DNA from: Apteryx mantelli
Lineage: Eukaryota; Chordata; Aves; Apterygiformes; Apterygidae
Assembly (NCBI RefSeq): GCF_036417845.1
Contig: NC_089982.1
Span: 44,231,684-44,295,683 of the forward strand
DNA: 64,000 bases
Direction of reading: 5' to 3'
The notes beneath the pieces are model-generated. The model worked only from the letters and a program-made list of their open reading frames with translations. It ran no database searches and had not been told where the DNA came from. A program made the translations under genes and the position numbers. Below, piece by piece: positions 48,601 to 61,273 of this stretch (position 1 is the first letter of the stretch; the number at the start of each line of letters is the position of its first letter).

Positions 48601-51600
48601 TAAATTAGTAAAGTTTGGGCAAAATGTAAATATTTCCTTTTGACATAAATTATAAGCCGTCTTTTGTTTATTAATAGTAACATCGGTAATAACAGAAATA
48701 AGTAACACTATTGCTTAGGATGGTATTAAGGATCTTAGAGTTTTTACGATAAGAAGATGGGGTGGGTTCCAGAAAGGCAGTAGGTACAGCACTGGTTTAT
48801 GATGCAGTGCAGACTCTAAGAAGCCAGACAAAACAATACCTGCAGAGAAAATTGCTCATAAGCAAACAAGCAACTGTTGCTCAGTGCAGATGATGAGAAT
48901 GTGTGCAAGGATCCAGTAAGGAAACCAACATGCCTGTGCTAGAGAAGTATTCAGAATTTTGAGAGATGGACATAATTTCTAAAATTATTCCCAAGTGTAC
49001 ATCTTCCATGGAATTTTGCATAAGTTGTAACAAGTTGTAGTGGGGCTTTAATTGCTGTTTATCAACTAAAGTCCAGCTGCCAGTAAACGCTTTACGGTGC
49101 TCAGAAACACTGGTCATTCTTTGTTAGGTCAGTATTAATGATTTAAAAAAAAAAAGGTTCCATGAATTCACACAGGTAAGAAATTATGAAGCAAGAGGGT
49201 TTTCTTGTTACATTTTTTTTCTTTTTTTGGTACATTCTATCTACCCTAATGTATTTTACACTCCTCTTTCTGTCTAGACAGAAATCAGCTTGCATCACAA
49301 ATCTCTCCAGACTGCTTTGTGAATTAATAGCTAGTCAGATTACTTAAAGCCAGCATCACAGTTTGTCAAATTACCTGCTCTGTACTTCTTTCTTTGACAT
49401 TTTGACTTTATACTGATTGAATCCTTCAAAGAACAGGCTGCCTGAGAATGAAAAATCCCATGGAGTCATTTGCCAGCTGTTGATACTTTGACCATTACTA
49501 AGCTGTCTGGAGGCAGCCACAAACTGTATTGAATTATGATAAAACAATTGTCTGATGGCATGTAAGAAGAAAACTAAATGAAGTAATTTTTCTTACATTG
49601 CCAGGGAATTGCTAAATATATATACTTTTTTCCTAAGCACAATACTGTGTATGTTGACCAAAAACATTTCAAAAGGTAGTCATCACTTCTCTTGGTTTGT
49701 GCTTTCTTGGTTCCCTGTCTGGCTGCTATGACCCAAAGTTCCATCTCCAGTAAGTAACTTCTTGGAAATTCCCACATATTTCTGCATAACATTTTAAACT
49801 GAAAATACATGGCAAATGTCACAGAAATGCTCCCTTCCTCCCTCCCCACCAAGAATATCAGCTTTCTGATAGCTGATGCTTCAAGCTGATAGCCTCAAAA
49901 CACAGAAACTACAGTAGATCAGCATGCATGTTGGATCCCTCGTCTAGTTCAGCTCTCATGCAAACAGAAGAATTATGACTAAGAGTCTGGCTTCCGCTTT
50001 CACTACTGAGGAAGGAAGAAAGGCTTGAAGACAGCACTCTCCAAATTCTGGATGACTCAGGATTCCAAATGAAGAGAAGAGCCTTAAATAAACTAAAATT
50101 ATCCTTCATTAAAGGTGATCTGATCAACCTCTGTGCTATTGCTTGTCACTTAAGTTTTCAATTGTACTCTGCTCTCCCAGGCTACATAGAGAATTCTGGT
50201 CCTGTCAATGACCCCATCTTAAGTCTGACTGCTCAGACTGTCCTTGCTTGTTGATGCTTCCAAATTCAAAGCAAACCTCTGATCTTTTTTGTACTATGTG
50301 ACTTTAAAATGATTGCTAGTATGTGTCTTCAACTGTAAATATTTAAAGCTTGTTGGGGTGCATTAATCATCACAGTTATGTTGCTAGATAGGCTGATCTA
50401 GGCATACACTTCAATTTAGCTGGCTTAAGCACCTGTAGCACCATAACTGCTTTAGTGTAAGCTTTAGCATGAACTTCTCCTTGACCCTAACACTGGCTTA
50501 GTTTCTTCTCGGTCCTGGACACTGACTTAGGAGCTAAAGTCCATGCTGCCATGGCAGTATTCCTATTTATTGGTACCTGAACTGGCTAGATTTCAGCCAC
50601 CTTGAGCATCTAGGATCCAAACAACAAAATCTGCTATATGACAAATCGACTATGCTTGGTTTTCTCAGCTGGTTAAAAAACTGATTCCAAGATCCACTTG
50701 ACAAACTGGAGCTACTATCTGGATAGAATGAGGCGGTTGCAATTTGCTAAGAGAAGATGAAAATCTTGCAGGCCTAGTTCCTGATGCACACTGATGAAAG
50801 AGGTACTGATGGCTAGTATCCCACCAGAGGATTATGGGTTTCGTAAATAAACCGTCTTCAGAAAGCACTAATTTTATGTGTTAAGTGCTTATACTTGGAT
50901 TTACATGAAGATGTAAGATGATCTGGGCCCATAGGATGAGGAAAACATCTTGGCTTATATAGGGCATCCATTCTTATGTGGTATATGCATGCCTCAGTAG
51001 AAGTCTTATTTCATATTTTTGTGTTATGTAGCAGTGCAGCCCTGATACTAATGCATTACAGTGGAGGAGACTACTGATCACATTTGGAGGTTAAAGCTGC
51101 AAGTCTAAGAAATACTTTACCTTTAGTCAGTGATATGCAGAAACACTCTGGAGATAAACACATTATAAGTGCTGAAATTTTTAAAATTGCAACAGTTTTC
51201 TGGCATTTAGTCTTAGAAAAGATTAGTTCTTCCTAATGGATTCATGAGCCATAAAAGGAAAGGATTACCATGTAAAATGTAATCTTGTTTGCTAAATAAC
51301 TGAAAAAATAGTCAAGTATTTGCATGCCTAAGCATTTTATATGTTTCAGTGAACATGTTCACATGCTTTTGTATTCATTTAGTCAAGTGTTAAATATGTT
51401 TTAAGGCCCTGAGAACAGCATTTCAGAGCTGCTTTCGGGAACACATTTTTGTGATGAAATTATTTGTCAGCTGATGATTACAAGGAAGTAGAACGGACAT
51501 TATTTACTTCAAATCATCAGATTCTACTTAGCACAGCAACAGAAAGAAAAAATAATTATGTAAGTGAGGATATAAAACTTGAAAAATACTCAGAGAATTA

Positions 51601-53093
51601 TGCTTTCAGCTTAGGTTACAGAATTCTTTAAAGAACTCTCTTTTGTCAAACTAGTATTTTATATCTATGCATTACATTGATGCAAAGTAGTTAGCCTTTT
51701 AGCAAGGATCTGAAGGTCAGAGATTCTTGATCTGGGGGAAGCAAAACAACTGAAGACAATGGTATTGTGTCACTCACACTTGCCTTTTGCCCAAGCTGCC
51801 TTTTGATTATTTCTCATTTTAAAATGTTTTCAGTTTAGCCAGTTTTCTCATGATTGATCATAAGTGTGTTCTAGTTTGGTCTTCCAGCCAAGGAGACTGA
51901 GTTTTAAACTGATTATTTTCATTACTAGTTTATAGTAAATTTGTCTTAGAGGTATTACTGGAATTTTACCATACATGATTTTCAAATATGCTACTTAAGT
52001 AAACAAACCATATCATGGTAGAATCCTTTAGACTTCTTTTATCACTGAAAAGTGAAGATTAGCTCTTCTCATGTGATCATATTATATATTTAAAACATTT
52101 GAAAGAACGATGTGTATTAATTAGGTGTGCTGTTTGGAAAATAGGAATTCTGCTGACTGCTCTGTTTGGTAGTACCTTTGCCCTCACTCAGACAATAGTT
52201 CTCAGCATGGTGGGAATGATTTCCATTTGCAGTCCTGAAATACCCAGCTTTCAAAATTCTGCTGTTCATTTAATGGGAAACTATTGTGCTCTGTGTATCA
52301 GATTGCATCCCCAGAGACAGCTCAATCCAGGAGGATGCACGTGTTTAACAATATAGCTTAAAGATGCTTATGACACACCGAGACTCTGAAAAAGCTGATC
52401 TCAGTAGTCCAAAAACTAGCGTGTGTTACCCATTAGTTTCCTGATAAGACCTTTCATGAGTCATTAATCTTCATCTGGGTCAGATAAGATCCAATGTGCT
52501 GCAGTACTACCAGACATGCCTCTTGCAGCTACACAGAATGACTGTTCTGTGTTGCCAAAAAAAGCATGTTCGGCTGTCTGAAAAACAACTCTGTGCCAAA
52601 TCTTTAGTGTTCATCATTCATTTTTAGCCCATCTCCAGCACAGAAAGTTCTTGGATACATTGTCATTTAAAAGTGAAAAATTCCTTAAAATTTTTGTTAG
52701 CTAAATGAAATACTGGTTCACCATTCCTCAGTGAAAATTAGGAAGGAAAAAGAAAACTACTAGGAAATGTTTTTGTTGTTTAAACTGAAAGAAATGAAGC
52801 TACCCTTACTGTAGCTCTTCTACAGAATAGTTTTCATGCAAAAGTTAGTCGAGTCTGAAATATTTTGCCTCATTTTTCAATTTTGTTTCTGTTAGCTATA
52901 TTCCACTGACTTGGTTATAATATATAGGATTTGTGTAAATGTCCAAAATGCTTTTTTTATGAAACTGAATTCTGTAAAACTGTGAAATATGTTTTGTAAT
53001 CAAGTGATTTTACATGGTTTGGTTCTGAGGCTACAAAATGAGTGTAATCAAAAGAAACTCCTAATTAACCAAAGAAGCCTATGGCTTCCTTGG

Positions 53094-53117
53094 CCTGGAC
53101 TAACCCTTTAGTCCAGG
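53094..53117. repeat. Inverted repeat, 9-bp arms, 6-base loop
   Basis: cctggacta (53094-53102) and tagtccagg (53109-53117) are perfect complements around accctt. It is an intronic hairpin candidate with no known role. Confidence 0.9.
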
Positions 53118-54282
53118 ACTAAAATTACCTAGGTATGCTGTGTATGTACTAGGATTATTTAGATTAGCTATATTGTCAGTTTTTTTAAAAAAGAAATAAA
53201 ATGGGAGATAAAATAAAGTGACTTCTTTGAAGAGTCTGGAAAAATTATGCCTAGATAATTAAATACATGCCCATTATAATGGATGAAATCATTTTAGAAA
53301 AAAAATTCCTAAGAGACTCAACCTGAAATATGAACAGCCCAGTTTTCATACAGGCTTTCTGACTGGGGCCTTGCTGTAATTGAGGCAGGCAGCATATGTT
53401 ATGGCATATCAAAGTAGCATGACCAGGTTTGGAACAGGCCCAGAGTACGTCTGTATCGCAGCATTCTGAGGAATTTCTGGGGACGTTGTTTTGTCCTAGA
53501 TTTTCCGTTTATCCATTTCCACTGCTGTAGAGGCAAAGACAGGTCATCTTCCCATGCTGCATCAGGGGCATATCTTGTGCATCCAAGGTTTTTAATTCTG
53601 GTCACTTTATACAGAAGAGCGAAATGGTCATAATGACAAAATACTTTATGGTTTTACTCAGAATGGGACTTAGATTTGAACTGTTGCATTGAAGACAGAA
53701 AATTATGGAAGAAAAGAATGATGTGAAAGTCACAAACTGAGCTATGAACTCAACACAATGCACTCTCAGAACTGAAAGAAAAATCAATACTTTTGAGAAT
53801 TTTTTCCTATAGCTATAATTTTATAAAAAATGATACTGTTTCATACTTTATTTCTGTATATGCAGTTCTTTTTATTTGGTTTCTTTTAAACAGACATTCA
53901 TATGCTCATGTTATTTACACAGATTCAAGAAGAGCTTGGAAGTATCAATTGTAAATGGAAACTGATCAGTTGATTTTATGCATCTGTACTAGTCCTACAT
54001 AGAAATGAGCTCCTGTGTGTGCAAAGTGATTGTGCAGACTTGGGAGTGCAAAACCGTTGTTCAGCACAGGCCCCTTTTGAAAACTTAGTTCAGTAAATCT
54101 ACTTGGTTCACATACAGAGTGATTTTCATTAACGCTATATCCTTTGGAAGCTCTTTTACAGTTTTCCTGGCATTTCTTTGTCTTTGGAACATTTTATGGT
54201 GTCCTACTAACATGCAATGCAAAGACATTACATGGTATTTCAAATACTTTATGATGCCATTTATTTATCTGTTTATTTGCAG

Positions 54283-54402
54283 AAGAGATATGTACCCTTG
54301 TAATTGCAGAAACATTTCCTGAAGATTCAGGAGTTTTCACATGCACGGCAACAAATGACCATGGGTCAATAACAAGCAGTGCGCAACTGAATGTCTGCTC
54401 AG
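54283..54402 (+). CDS. PALLD: PALLD exon: second half of Ig2
   Basis: This 120-nt exon completes a Glu codon and encodes Glu-Ile-Cys-Thr-Leu-Val-Ile-Ala-Glu, then Pro-Glu-Asp-Ser-Gly-Val-Phe-Thr-Cys (D-x-G-x-F-x-C, the F-strand cysteine that pairs with the one at 47314-47455). It ends with the G strand Ser-Ala-Gln-Leu. The aromatic residue before the cysteine is Phe rather than the common Tyr, as in human palladin. The acceptor is tttatttgcag and the donor TCAG|GTATGT, leaving one base of an Ala codon. Confidence 0.95.
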
Positions 54403-54868
54403 GTATGTGATGAAGGAAAGGAGGAGTTTGTATCACAGATCTTAAATAATTAATTTACCCAATACCTGAGACATTATCAGTCTGCTTCCTTTGCGGAAGA
54501 GCGGCTCTAAGACAGGGACTCCTTTGGTAGATTTCCTTTTTGGTCTTGAGCTCTTCACACATTTCCCTCAGCACTGAGAGATATAATCTGAATATAAAAA
54601 TTGTTGTTGTTGGGTGGGAGAATGTAATTTTATTTGTTCTCAAATAGCATGAAAAGGAACTATATGGATCCCTCTAAATCTGTTTCAAAAGTCCAGCTAC
54701 TAGCTGAGAGAGGTAAGTACCCTCTCAGGCAGTAACAGCTGAACTGGCATTGTTTCTTTCTAGAGCATTACAGAGGTAGAGGATAGGGGTCTTCCAAAAA
54801 GAACATGTGGAAAATATAAAATAGCAAATAAAAGGTATTCCTCAAGCAGCTAGCATGCAAGACGGATG

Positions 54869-54905
54869 CTAATAAGCTAATAAGCTAATAATAACTAATA
54901 AGACT
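54869..54905 (+). repeat. Imperfect (CTAATAAG)n repeat
   Basis: About four units of ctaataag, some degenerate, in tandem within the intron. Confidence 0.85.
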
Positions 54906-55123
54906 GATGATAAAACACTTCCTCCATGAGAAAAAAGGGAAAAAAAGAAAGGCTTATACAGTAATTCAGGCAAATAAATGGAAACCTTTGAGAAATGCAT
55001 GAAACTGATTTTATTTACTTGTGTTACCTAAAATATATCTATCCCAGAGTTGTTACTCAAGAAATAAGCAGCTCAAGAAACCTTAATTGAATTCCATTCC
55101 AGTCAAGCAATTACAAAGCTGAA

Positions 55124-55165
55124 AACCTGGCTTTCCAGTGCTACAACCTGGCTTTCCAATGCTAC
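55124..55165 (+). repeat. 21-bp tandem duplication, two copies
   Basis: aacctggctttcca(g/a)tgctac occurs twice back to back with one substitution. Confidence 0.93.
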
Positions 55166-55194
55166 TGTTGGTGCATATTATCATCCTAGGATAG

Positions 55195-55250
55195 TCTCAC
55201 ATCTCTGTCTCACTTGCATCATTTGTAAAATGGGAGACAGCTACCTGTCA
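55195..55250 (+). mobile_element. Possible MIR core relic
   Basis: 'tcacatctctgtctcacttgcatcatttgtaaaatgggagacag' resembles the MIR core 'ctctgagcctcagtttcctcatctgtaaaatggggata'. Only the core is visible. Confidence 0.45.
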
Positions 55251-55970
55251 ATATTTATATCAATATATATAAATCATACTGTCAACCTCAGATGGTTCAC
55301 ATCACTGAAAGCAAACTGAATGCATTTATTGGCTTGTTTCCTAGTTTTTTATGCAAAATACATTTTTAAAAATGGCTGTCACAAGCCTTGGCATATTTTT
55401 GGGCATAAGGATTCTGGGGCTAGATGGCAGCAGAGGCAAAATGAAAACAGATGAAATTATGCTACCAAGGGTAGCATATGCTTTTTGTAAAGTAAAATAC
55501 ACGGAATGTTTAGTTTTGTAATACGTTTGCATACATGTTGTTGCTGAATGCAGTAACCCAGCTGCCATTGCAAGCGTGCCATATATACATAAATCTTTCA
55601 GCATTTGTAAATGATCTGTTCTTAAAAGATGTTGAGACTCCAGGAAGAGGAAATGCTGGTTTAGCTGTTGTTGCCCAATAGTATTTGACCCTCTCAATTA
55701 GTAGCTGGATTTCTGGATCAGATTTAGAGGAATCTGTAGGGTTCTTTTCTATTCCTTTTGAGGTGCAAGGAAAGTTAGAAATGAATAACCAGTCATGTAT
55801 CTAATTTGGCATAAATTATCAACAGGAGCTCTAGAAAAAATATCTGCTTGATATAGCTACTGCATAGAAACAAAGAGATCTTACATTTAATGAGCTGAAA
55901 GTACAGTGTGCCTGTGCCCTGTACTTTGTGTACAACGTGTTGGAGAGACTTTCTTTTTGATTTGTTTTAG

Positions 55971-56313
55971 CCAACTCAGAAAGCTCTAGTCATGAATTGT
56001 TAACAAGAGAATCCAACAGTGATGATTTTCACCATTTCCCACCACTTCCTCCAGTTGAAATTAGCTCTCTTGAGCTTCCTCCTAAGAAACAGGCAGAGAC
56101 TCACCAGGTAAACAACACTGAATTGAGACCTGGTGTGACAGCCCTTCAATTACAGCACGATGCATCTGAGGAAAAAACAAATGGTATCCACCCCAATCAT
56201 GGAGTAAATGGAATGATTAACAGCAAACCAAACAGTGATAAATCCACCTCCTCTCCAGCTGTCTTGCTTTCACCCACAAAGGAGCCACCACCCGTGCTTG
56301 CCAAACCAAAGCT
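55971..56313 (+). CDS. PALLD: PALLD exon: linker after Ig2 with an EVH1-ligand motif
   Basis: This 343-nt exon completes an Ala codon and encodes about 114 residues of mostly disordered linker. It carries a Ser-rich start, then Phe-His-His-Phe-Pro-Pro-Leu-Pro-Pro (FPPLP at 56036-56050), which fits the F-P-x-hydrophobic-P ligand for Ena/VASP EVH1 domains. Human palladin has Phe-Pro-Pro-Pro-Pro here. It ends Leu-Leu-Ser-Pro-Thr-Lys-Glu-Pro-Pro-Pro, then Leu-Ala-Lys-Pro-Lys and the first two bases of a Leu codon (donor CT|GTGAGT). In palladin the next exon begins the alpha-actinin-binding stretch; that exon is not in the window. The acceptor is ttgttttag|CC. Confidence 0.95.
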
Positions 56314-58639
56314 GTGAGTATTTTTTTTTTTTAGTTCTTTTCCTAAACTTGTTGGCTGTTGAAAGCAAGTTTTCACCTGGAGCAACTGAGTGCTAGACAA
56401 ATAATGGTCAATGATTGTGCCTGTTCCTTGAATAATATTCCTATTGCCGCTCCTTGTTGTTGCCATTTATATCCCAAAGAATGGAATATGAAAAAGAACT
56501 GTTGTGTGGTTTTTTTTTTAGTGTTGCATCAAATGAAAGTGTGTTGACTATACCAAATTGTATAGAAGTTTTAAGATAAAATCAGAAAAGAAATAAGTGT
56601 TAGTGACTGTTATTCTGCCTTTTTCTTTTTTCTTAGTCACGGCACCTAAATGTCATAGTGGGCTGAGATTCTTGCACACTATCTCTTTTTCAGCACTGGC
56701 TAGCCATCTTTATTCTGAATGTTTTTGATTTGGTGTAGTCAGTGGATATTCACATGTGTAGTGCTTTTTTTGTTTCTTACATTATGTCTATATATAACAT
56801 GCAACTGATTCTGCTGTCAGCTGGTTTGCAGTAGCTCTAAATCATTATAACTGAAAAACTGAAATTGAAAAACTCAAGGAGGGGAGAGAGAAATAAATGA
56901 AAAAATTGCAGTAACATTTTTACCTTATGACAGTGATAACACAATACTTACACAGTAGTGATCTTATGATGATTGTCAACTTACAGCTTGACTTTAGCAC
57001 CGTACAGACACCTTGTTTCCATCTCTCTCAAAGACTTTTTGCAGTATGACATATGAATTAAAATGTTTTTTTATTTCACTTGCATCCTTAATCAGAGGGG
57101 ATTATTAATTGTAAAAAAGTGTCTAGAAAGAGGTATGGTCTTCAAGTTTAACTAGATCATTTGTTTAATTACTTGTTTTCGTAGGATAACTTGCAAAATA
57201 TAAAAATACTGTTCTCTTTACCACCAGGTACCACATATTCCTGGCTTTAAAAACACAAAAATACATGCTTGAGACAGCAAGCCAGCAGGGCTTTTTCTTT
57301 CTGTTGGTTTGTCATTCTAAGCAGTCTGTGACAACTGCAGAGGAGTGGAAGAAGTGGGAAGACAGGGTGATGGAAGAATAGTATTTGGCAGTCATGGCAT
57401 ATGTGGGAGGGAGGTTGCTGAGGACTGTAACATGCAGACGATCATACACAGTGTAGAGTGAGCTGGGTGGTCCTGTACCCAGCATTTTTGCAGCAGGGCC
57501 AGGTTGAGAAGAAAGGAGATAGCAGCATCAGCAGGGTAATAAAGAGCAAGTTTCACCCCAGAGCTTTCCTTCCCAGAAGTGAGGTTGCCCTACAAAAAGA
57601 GACAGCTGTGGAATAACCTTCCCATTGTATAATCTTCATTGCTACTTGTGCAAGATTTTTTTGTTTTTAAACATAGAGTGATAATTACTATGTGTAATGA
57701 CTCATCAAAGATATTATGTTGAACTTTGTCTAGGGGATATAAACAAGAACTATTGAAATAGTGGTGACTAGCAAAAGATGGCAGTAGCTGTTAACCAAGT
57801 TGGAAATACTTCCAATTTGAGCTCCTTGTGCTTGAAGAGTATAATCTTTATCTGCAAGAAACAGACAAAGCAGTGGTATTAAAAGGAAGATGAGTGGCTC
57901 AGGCACGAGTTTTCAGACTGACATCATGACTTATTTGAGCCAAACTTTCAATGTGGACCATTCAGGTGCAAAGGAATCTGGATTTTTATTTGCAATTAGT
58001 CATTAATTCTTCTCTGGGTTAGGCAGCTTTCCTTATTTGAAGAAGAGGTGTTGGAGTGGCTAAGATAGATTCTGAAATTCAGGAGAGAGCATGTTCTCAA
58101 TGCAGAACTTTGATTGCATGCTCCAGTCAAGGTGACAAACCCAGAACTTCATTATTTTTTGCTAGTATAGTGATATATTGCCATCAGATGGGGTGATAGG
58201 ATACCTGTTTCAGCTCCTGTGATGTTATAGTTTACATATATCTTGTACTGTACTTTCAACAGTGCAGTACAAAACATATGATAAAGTTTAGCTGAAGAAG
58301 GTTAACTATTGCATTAGAAGATTACATTGTTTTAGTTTGCTTCACTAATGAATGAGTTCTTGGGAAGAGCAATATCCATTTTAGTGCAAATACTGGAAAC
58401 CACCACTCCGCTGCAAAAAAAGTGGAAAAGAGAAAATAGCCACAGCATTGAACTTTTACCTTTGTTTTGTCTTTACCTGTGCTTGGATCTGGACTAGGTG
58501 TGTCCCAGGCTTAGCCAGTTCACTTACTCATTCTGTTTAAACCCAAGATTTTGATATAGCCACATTATTTCATTACTAATAGAAGATTACATCCCAAACC
58601 TAGAAACTCCTTTCTTTGCCATGAGATATTGGTTGCTTT

Positions 58640-58695
58640 GGGCGACCAGATTATCTGCAGTCTGTTCTGACCTCCGACATTCTGTGAGATTAAAT
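58640..58695 (+). mobile_element. Possible CR1 3'-tail relic
   Basis: 'agattatctgcag..tctgttctgacctccgacattctgtgaga' follows the CR1 3' pattern 'agatgatctccag..ggtcccttccaacct..attctgtgat', in plus orientation and heavily diverged. Confidence 0.5.
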
Positions 58696-60814
58696 TCATC
58701 CTCGTTGCCATGAAGTCAAAGCTGTAATTCAGTGAAAATCAATTTGATGAACAAAAGCCTGTATATAGTCAGCAAATAGATTTTTCTAGTCTAAGAGGAA
58801 GCCTGAGCCATTTCTTCAGAATCCAGATGTCCCAATATCATATGAAGATTTGCTAGCCTTTTATAATCTAGATGAAATTCTGTGCTCTACTTCTAGGATA
58901 GCAAGAAGCAAAGCTAAATTGTCTTTGTGGCACACTTTTACTCAGTGGTTTTTAAGTTCATCTTCCTTCTGACATGGAAGGAATCTCAATCTAATCCAAA
59001 GTCTTTTGGAATTTCTTCTCTCAGCTTCTCCCTGACTACCTATAGTCCACAGCTCCACTTCTATATGTAGCAGTGCCTTATTCGGGACTTGTGCGGGGAT
59101 TATTCACAAAGTTAATTGCTGCTGTCTAGCAGAGTTTGCATTGTATAGAACCCCAGTGTCCTGAGGATGCAAACTGCAGCCGTAACCTTGCACTAATATG
59201 ACTTGCAATAAACCATCTGGCAATCAGGGCAAGAAAGCAACTGATACCAGCATTCAGCAACGTGCAACAAAAAAAAAAGAGAGGCTTTTGTAAATGCAGA
59301 AGGAAAATGAACAAGATGAGACCTACTTTCACTTAATATTACTCTGTATGAGTATTGTGGTCAGTCTGAGGACTGCTTAGTAGCTCCCTACAAAAGCATG
59401 CTTCAGTTTGCCATAGGAGAAGCAGCATCTGATCACTGTTGAGAAAAGATTGTTTTCTTAGCGATTAGACTCTCATACATTTGTATAGCCCTCTCTCTTT
59501 TTCTTTGTTGTCAGGCAATTAATACCAAATTAACATTTTAAAGTAGATGAGAACTATCATTAAAACCCTAAGTTGTCACAGTGACTAGTGGAGCAACCTG
59601 ACATGGAAGTGTGGTTTCTTTACTCAGACCTTGAATTCAGTTCACCTACCTGACTGCTTTGGACCGATCATGTAATTTTTTTCATCACTGTTCAATGATG
59701 CGTCCATTAGTGAGGAATTAAACACAACAGAAGTAAGAAAATAGAGCAGACTAGTGGAGAATGAAGATGAGAAACTCTTACCCCTTAGCAGATACCTTTT
59801 CTTATGTCAGTTTTTCTATCTCAATTTCTTACTAGTTCACTCAGGATCTATTTCATGTGCATGGGACTAGAGCAATAAAACTCATTATGTAGAATGATTA
59901 ATAGGTAGCCACAGTGATTTCTTTGGTCAACAGCACTTGATTTCTGATCTTCATTATGAAAATGTGGCGTTCTCTCAAACCCCTGTAGGTTGTGTTTCAT
60001 TGTGAAAGAGATGAGTTGGGGAGTATGCATCAAAAACATAGCTAAAACATCCTTTTATGCAAAAGTTACAAGCTCGGGAAACTCGGAACTAAGGTCACTC
60101 TTAATAGGAATCCATACATACTGCACAGTGCTTGTCCACAGTACTTTAACAGCTTAATTCAGAAAGTATCTTTCAGTTATGATTTAGTAGACATTTCAGT
60201 ATTTCTGGTTCCAGAGAAGGTTAATTAACTTCAAGACTAATTAGATTTTTCCTTTGCGACATCAGTACAGGACAGATTATGGTGATTTAGATGCCTCTTT
60301 CTTTATCTTGTCTTACTGTACTACGTTGGAATTTTCTTAACTACATCCTTACCTCTGATGGCTAAGTTTCTAAAACTTAGCTCTGGGATAACCTTAGTTC
60401 TATTGAAATTGTTTCTGTTACTGATACGCTCAGCATTGACACCATATGACTGTGATTTTGTGCAAAATTATCATAACAAAAAGTAGACTGTGGTGCTGTG
60501 TGATAGTTCTTGTGACATGTACTGTGTATAACTCAAATCAGGACTTCTTTATTTCAGTTTCTGAAGTTTAATTGCGAGCATAAAGAAGCCACAACACACT
60601 TAGCCAATTAAAACAGGCCTATGATGATTCTATGTTACCAAAGAAGTTTAAAGGAAGTTAAAAAGCTGTAGTGATTTTTGCGTTTAATTTCAGAGCAAGG
60701 ACTAGATTAATAAGATTTATAGTATAGAAAAGAGAAGCAGAAGCAGCTCAGAAGCAAAGATGAAATGCCTTCCCCCTTGTAAGGGCTCCTATGCCACTTG
60801 CTCTGTAGACAGTC

Positions 60815-61066
60815 ATGCCAGAAGGACGCTTTTATGAGATCCTTTCAATTGCTGATGTCCAAACTGATGACCTTGGAATCCCGAGTGCAGTTGCCCATGA
60901 GACTTATACTGTGCCATTAACAACACTCCATGTGCAAGAGACTGATCTTGATTGCAGTCAAGATGCACTGGCTTTGGCCAATCAAAACATGCAAGTTTTG
61001 TCAGAAATGGAAATCTTGCTTTCTCCTCAGCCAAATATTTTGGTCCCAAGCGTAGTGCCAGCATAA
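60815..61066 (+). other. Unrecognised 83-codon ORF next to the CR1 insertion
   Basis: The ORF opens with ATG at 60815 (Met-Pro-Glu-Gly-Arg-Phe-Tyr) and ends with TAA. Its composition is protein-like: acidic, hydrophobic-patterned, with few odd residues. I recognise no family. An acceptor-like 'tttaatttcag' (ending 60694) precedes it by about 120 bp, so a novel exon, a processed-pseudogene fragment or part of another mobile element are all possible. The overlapping minus strand is also open (111 codons), which weakens the case for either. Confidence 0.2.
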
Positions 61067-61273
61067 GGGAAAGAGTGCGAACAGGAGGGGGGAAAAGGAA
61101 TGTCTGGCTGCAGAGACCTAAATCAACTTTCAATGATTGAAACTGCATCCTGAGTCAAAGCTAAGAAAATAATTACATGAAAATCAGCGCAGCGAACAGA
61201 GGCAGCAGTTTGCGCAGAAGGGCGTGCGAAGGTACCTTCGTTTCTGTTCCCTGTGGTGTACGTTTCCTCAAGT

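Larger units (their letters stand above)
47792..54282 (+). other. PALLD intron (6.5 kb)
   Basis: AT-rich intron between the microexon and the second half of Ig2. It contains an ancient repeat relic (48520-48600) and a short perfect inverted repeat (53094-53117). Its open frames are short and unrecognised. Confidence 0.85.
54403..55970 (+). other. PALLD intron (1.6 kb)
   Basis: AT-rich intron. It contains a TAATAAGC-type tandem repeat (54869-54905) and a 21-bp two-copy duplication (55124-55165). A piece near 55195-55250 ('tcatttgtaaaatgggagac') resembles the MIR core. No coding signal. Confidence 0.85.
56314..61179 (+). other. PALLD intron up to the CR1 insertion
   Basis: AT-rich intron. It holds a faint CR1 tail relic (58640-58695) and an unexplained small ORF (60815-61066). 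I looked for the next palladin exon (Asp-Pro-Leu-Lys-Leu-Gln-Gln-type alpha-actinin site) and did not see it, so it probably lies beyond the CR1 element. Confidence 0.75.

Noticed and set aside
56314..61000. Search for the next PALLD exon (alpha-actinin-binding stretch) before the CR1 insertion
   Set aside because: No segment with the expected Leu/Gln-rich peptide and splice sites was found; it is presumably beyond the window.
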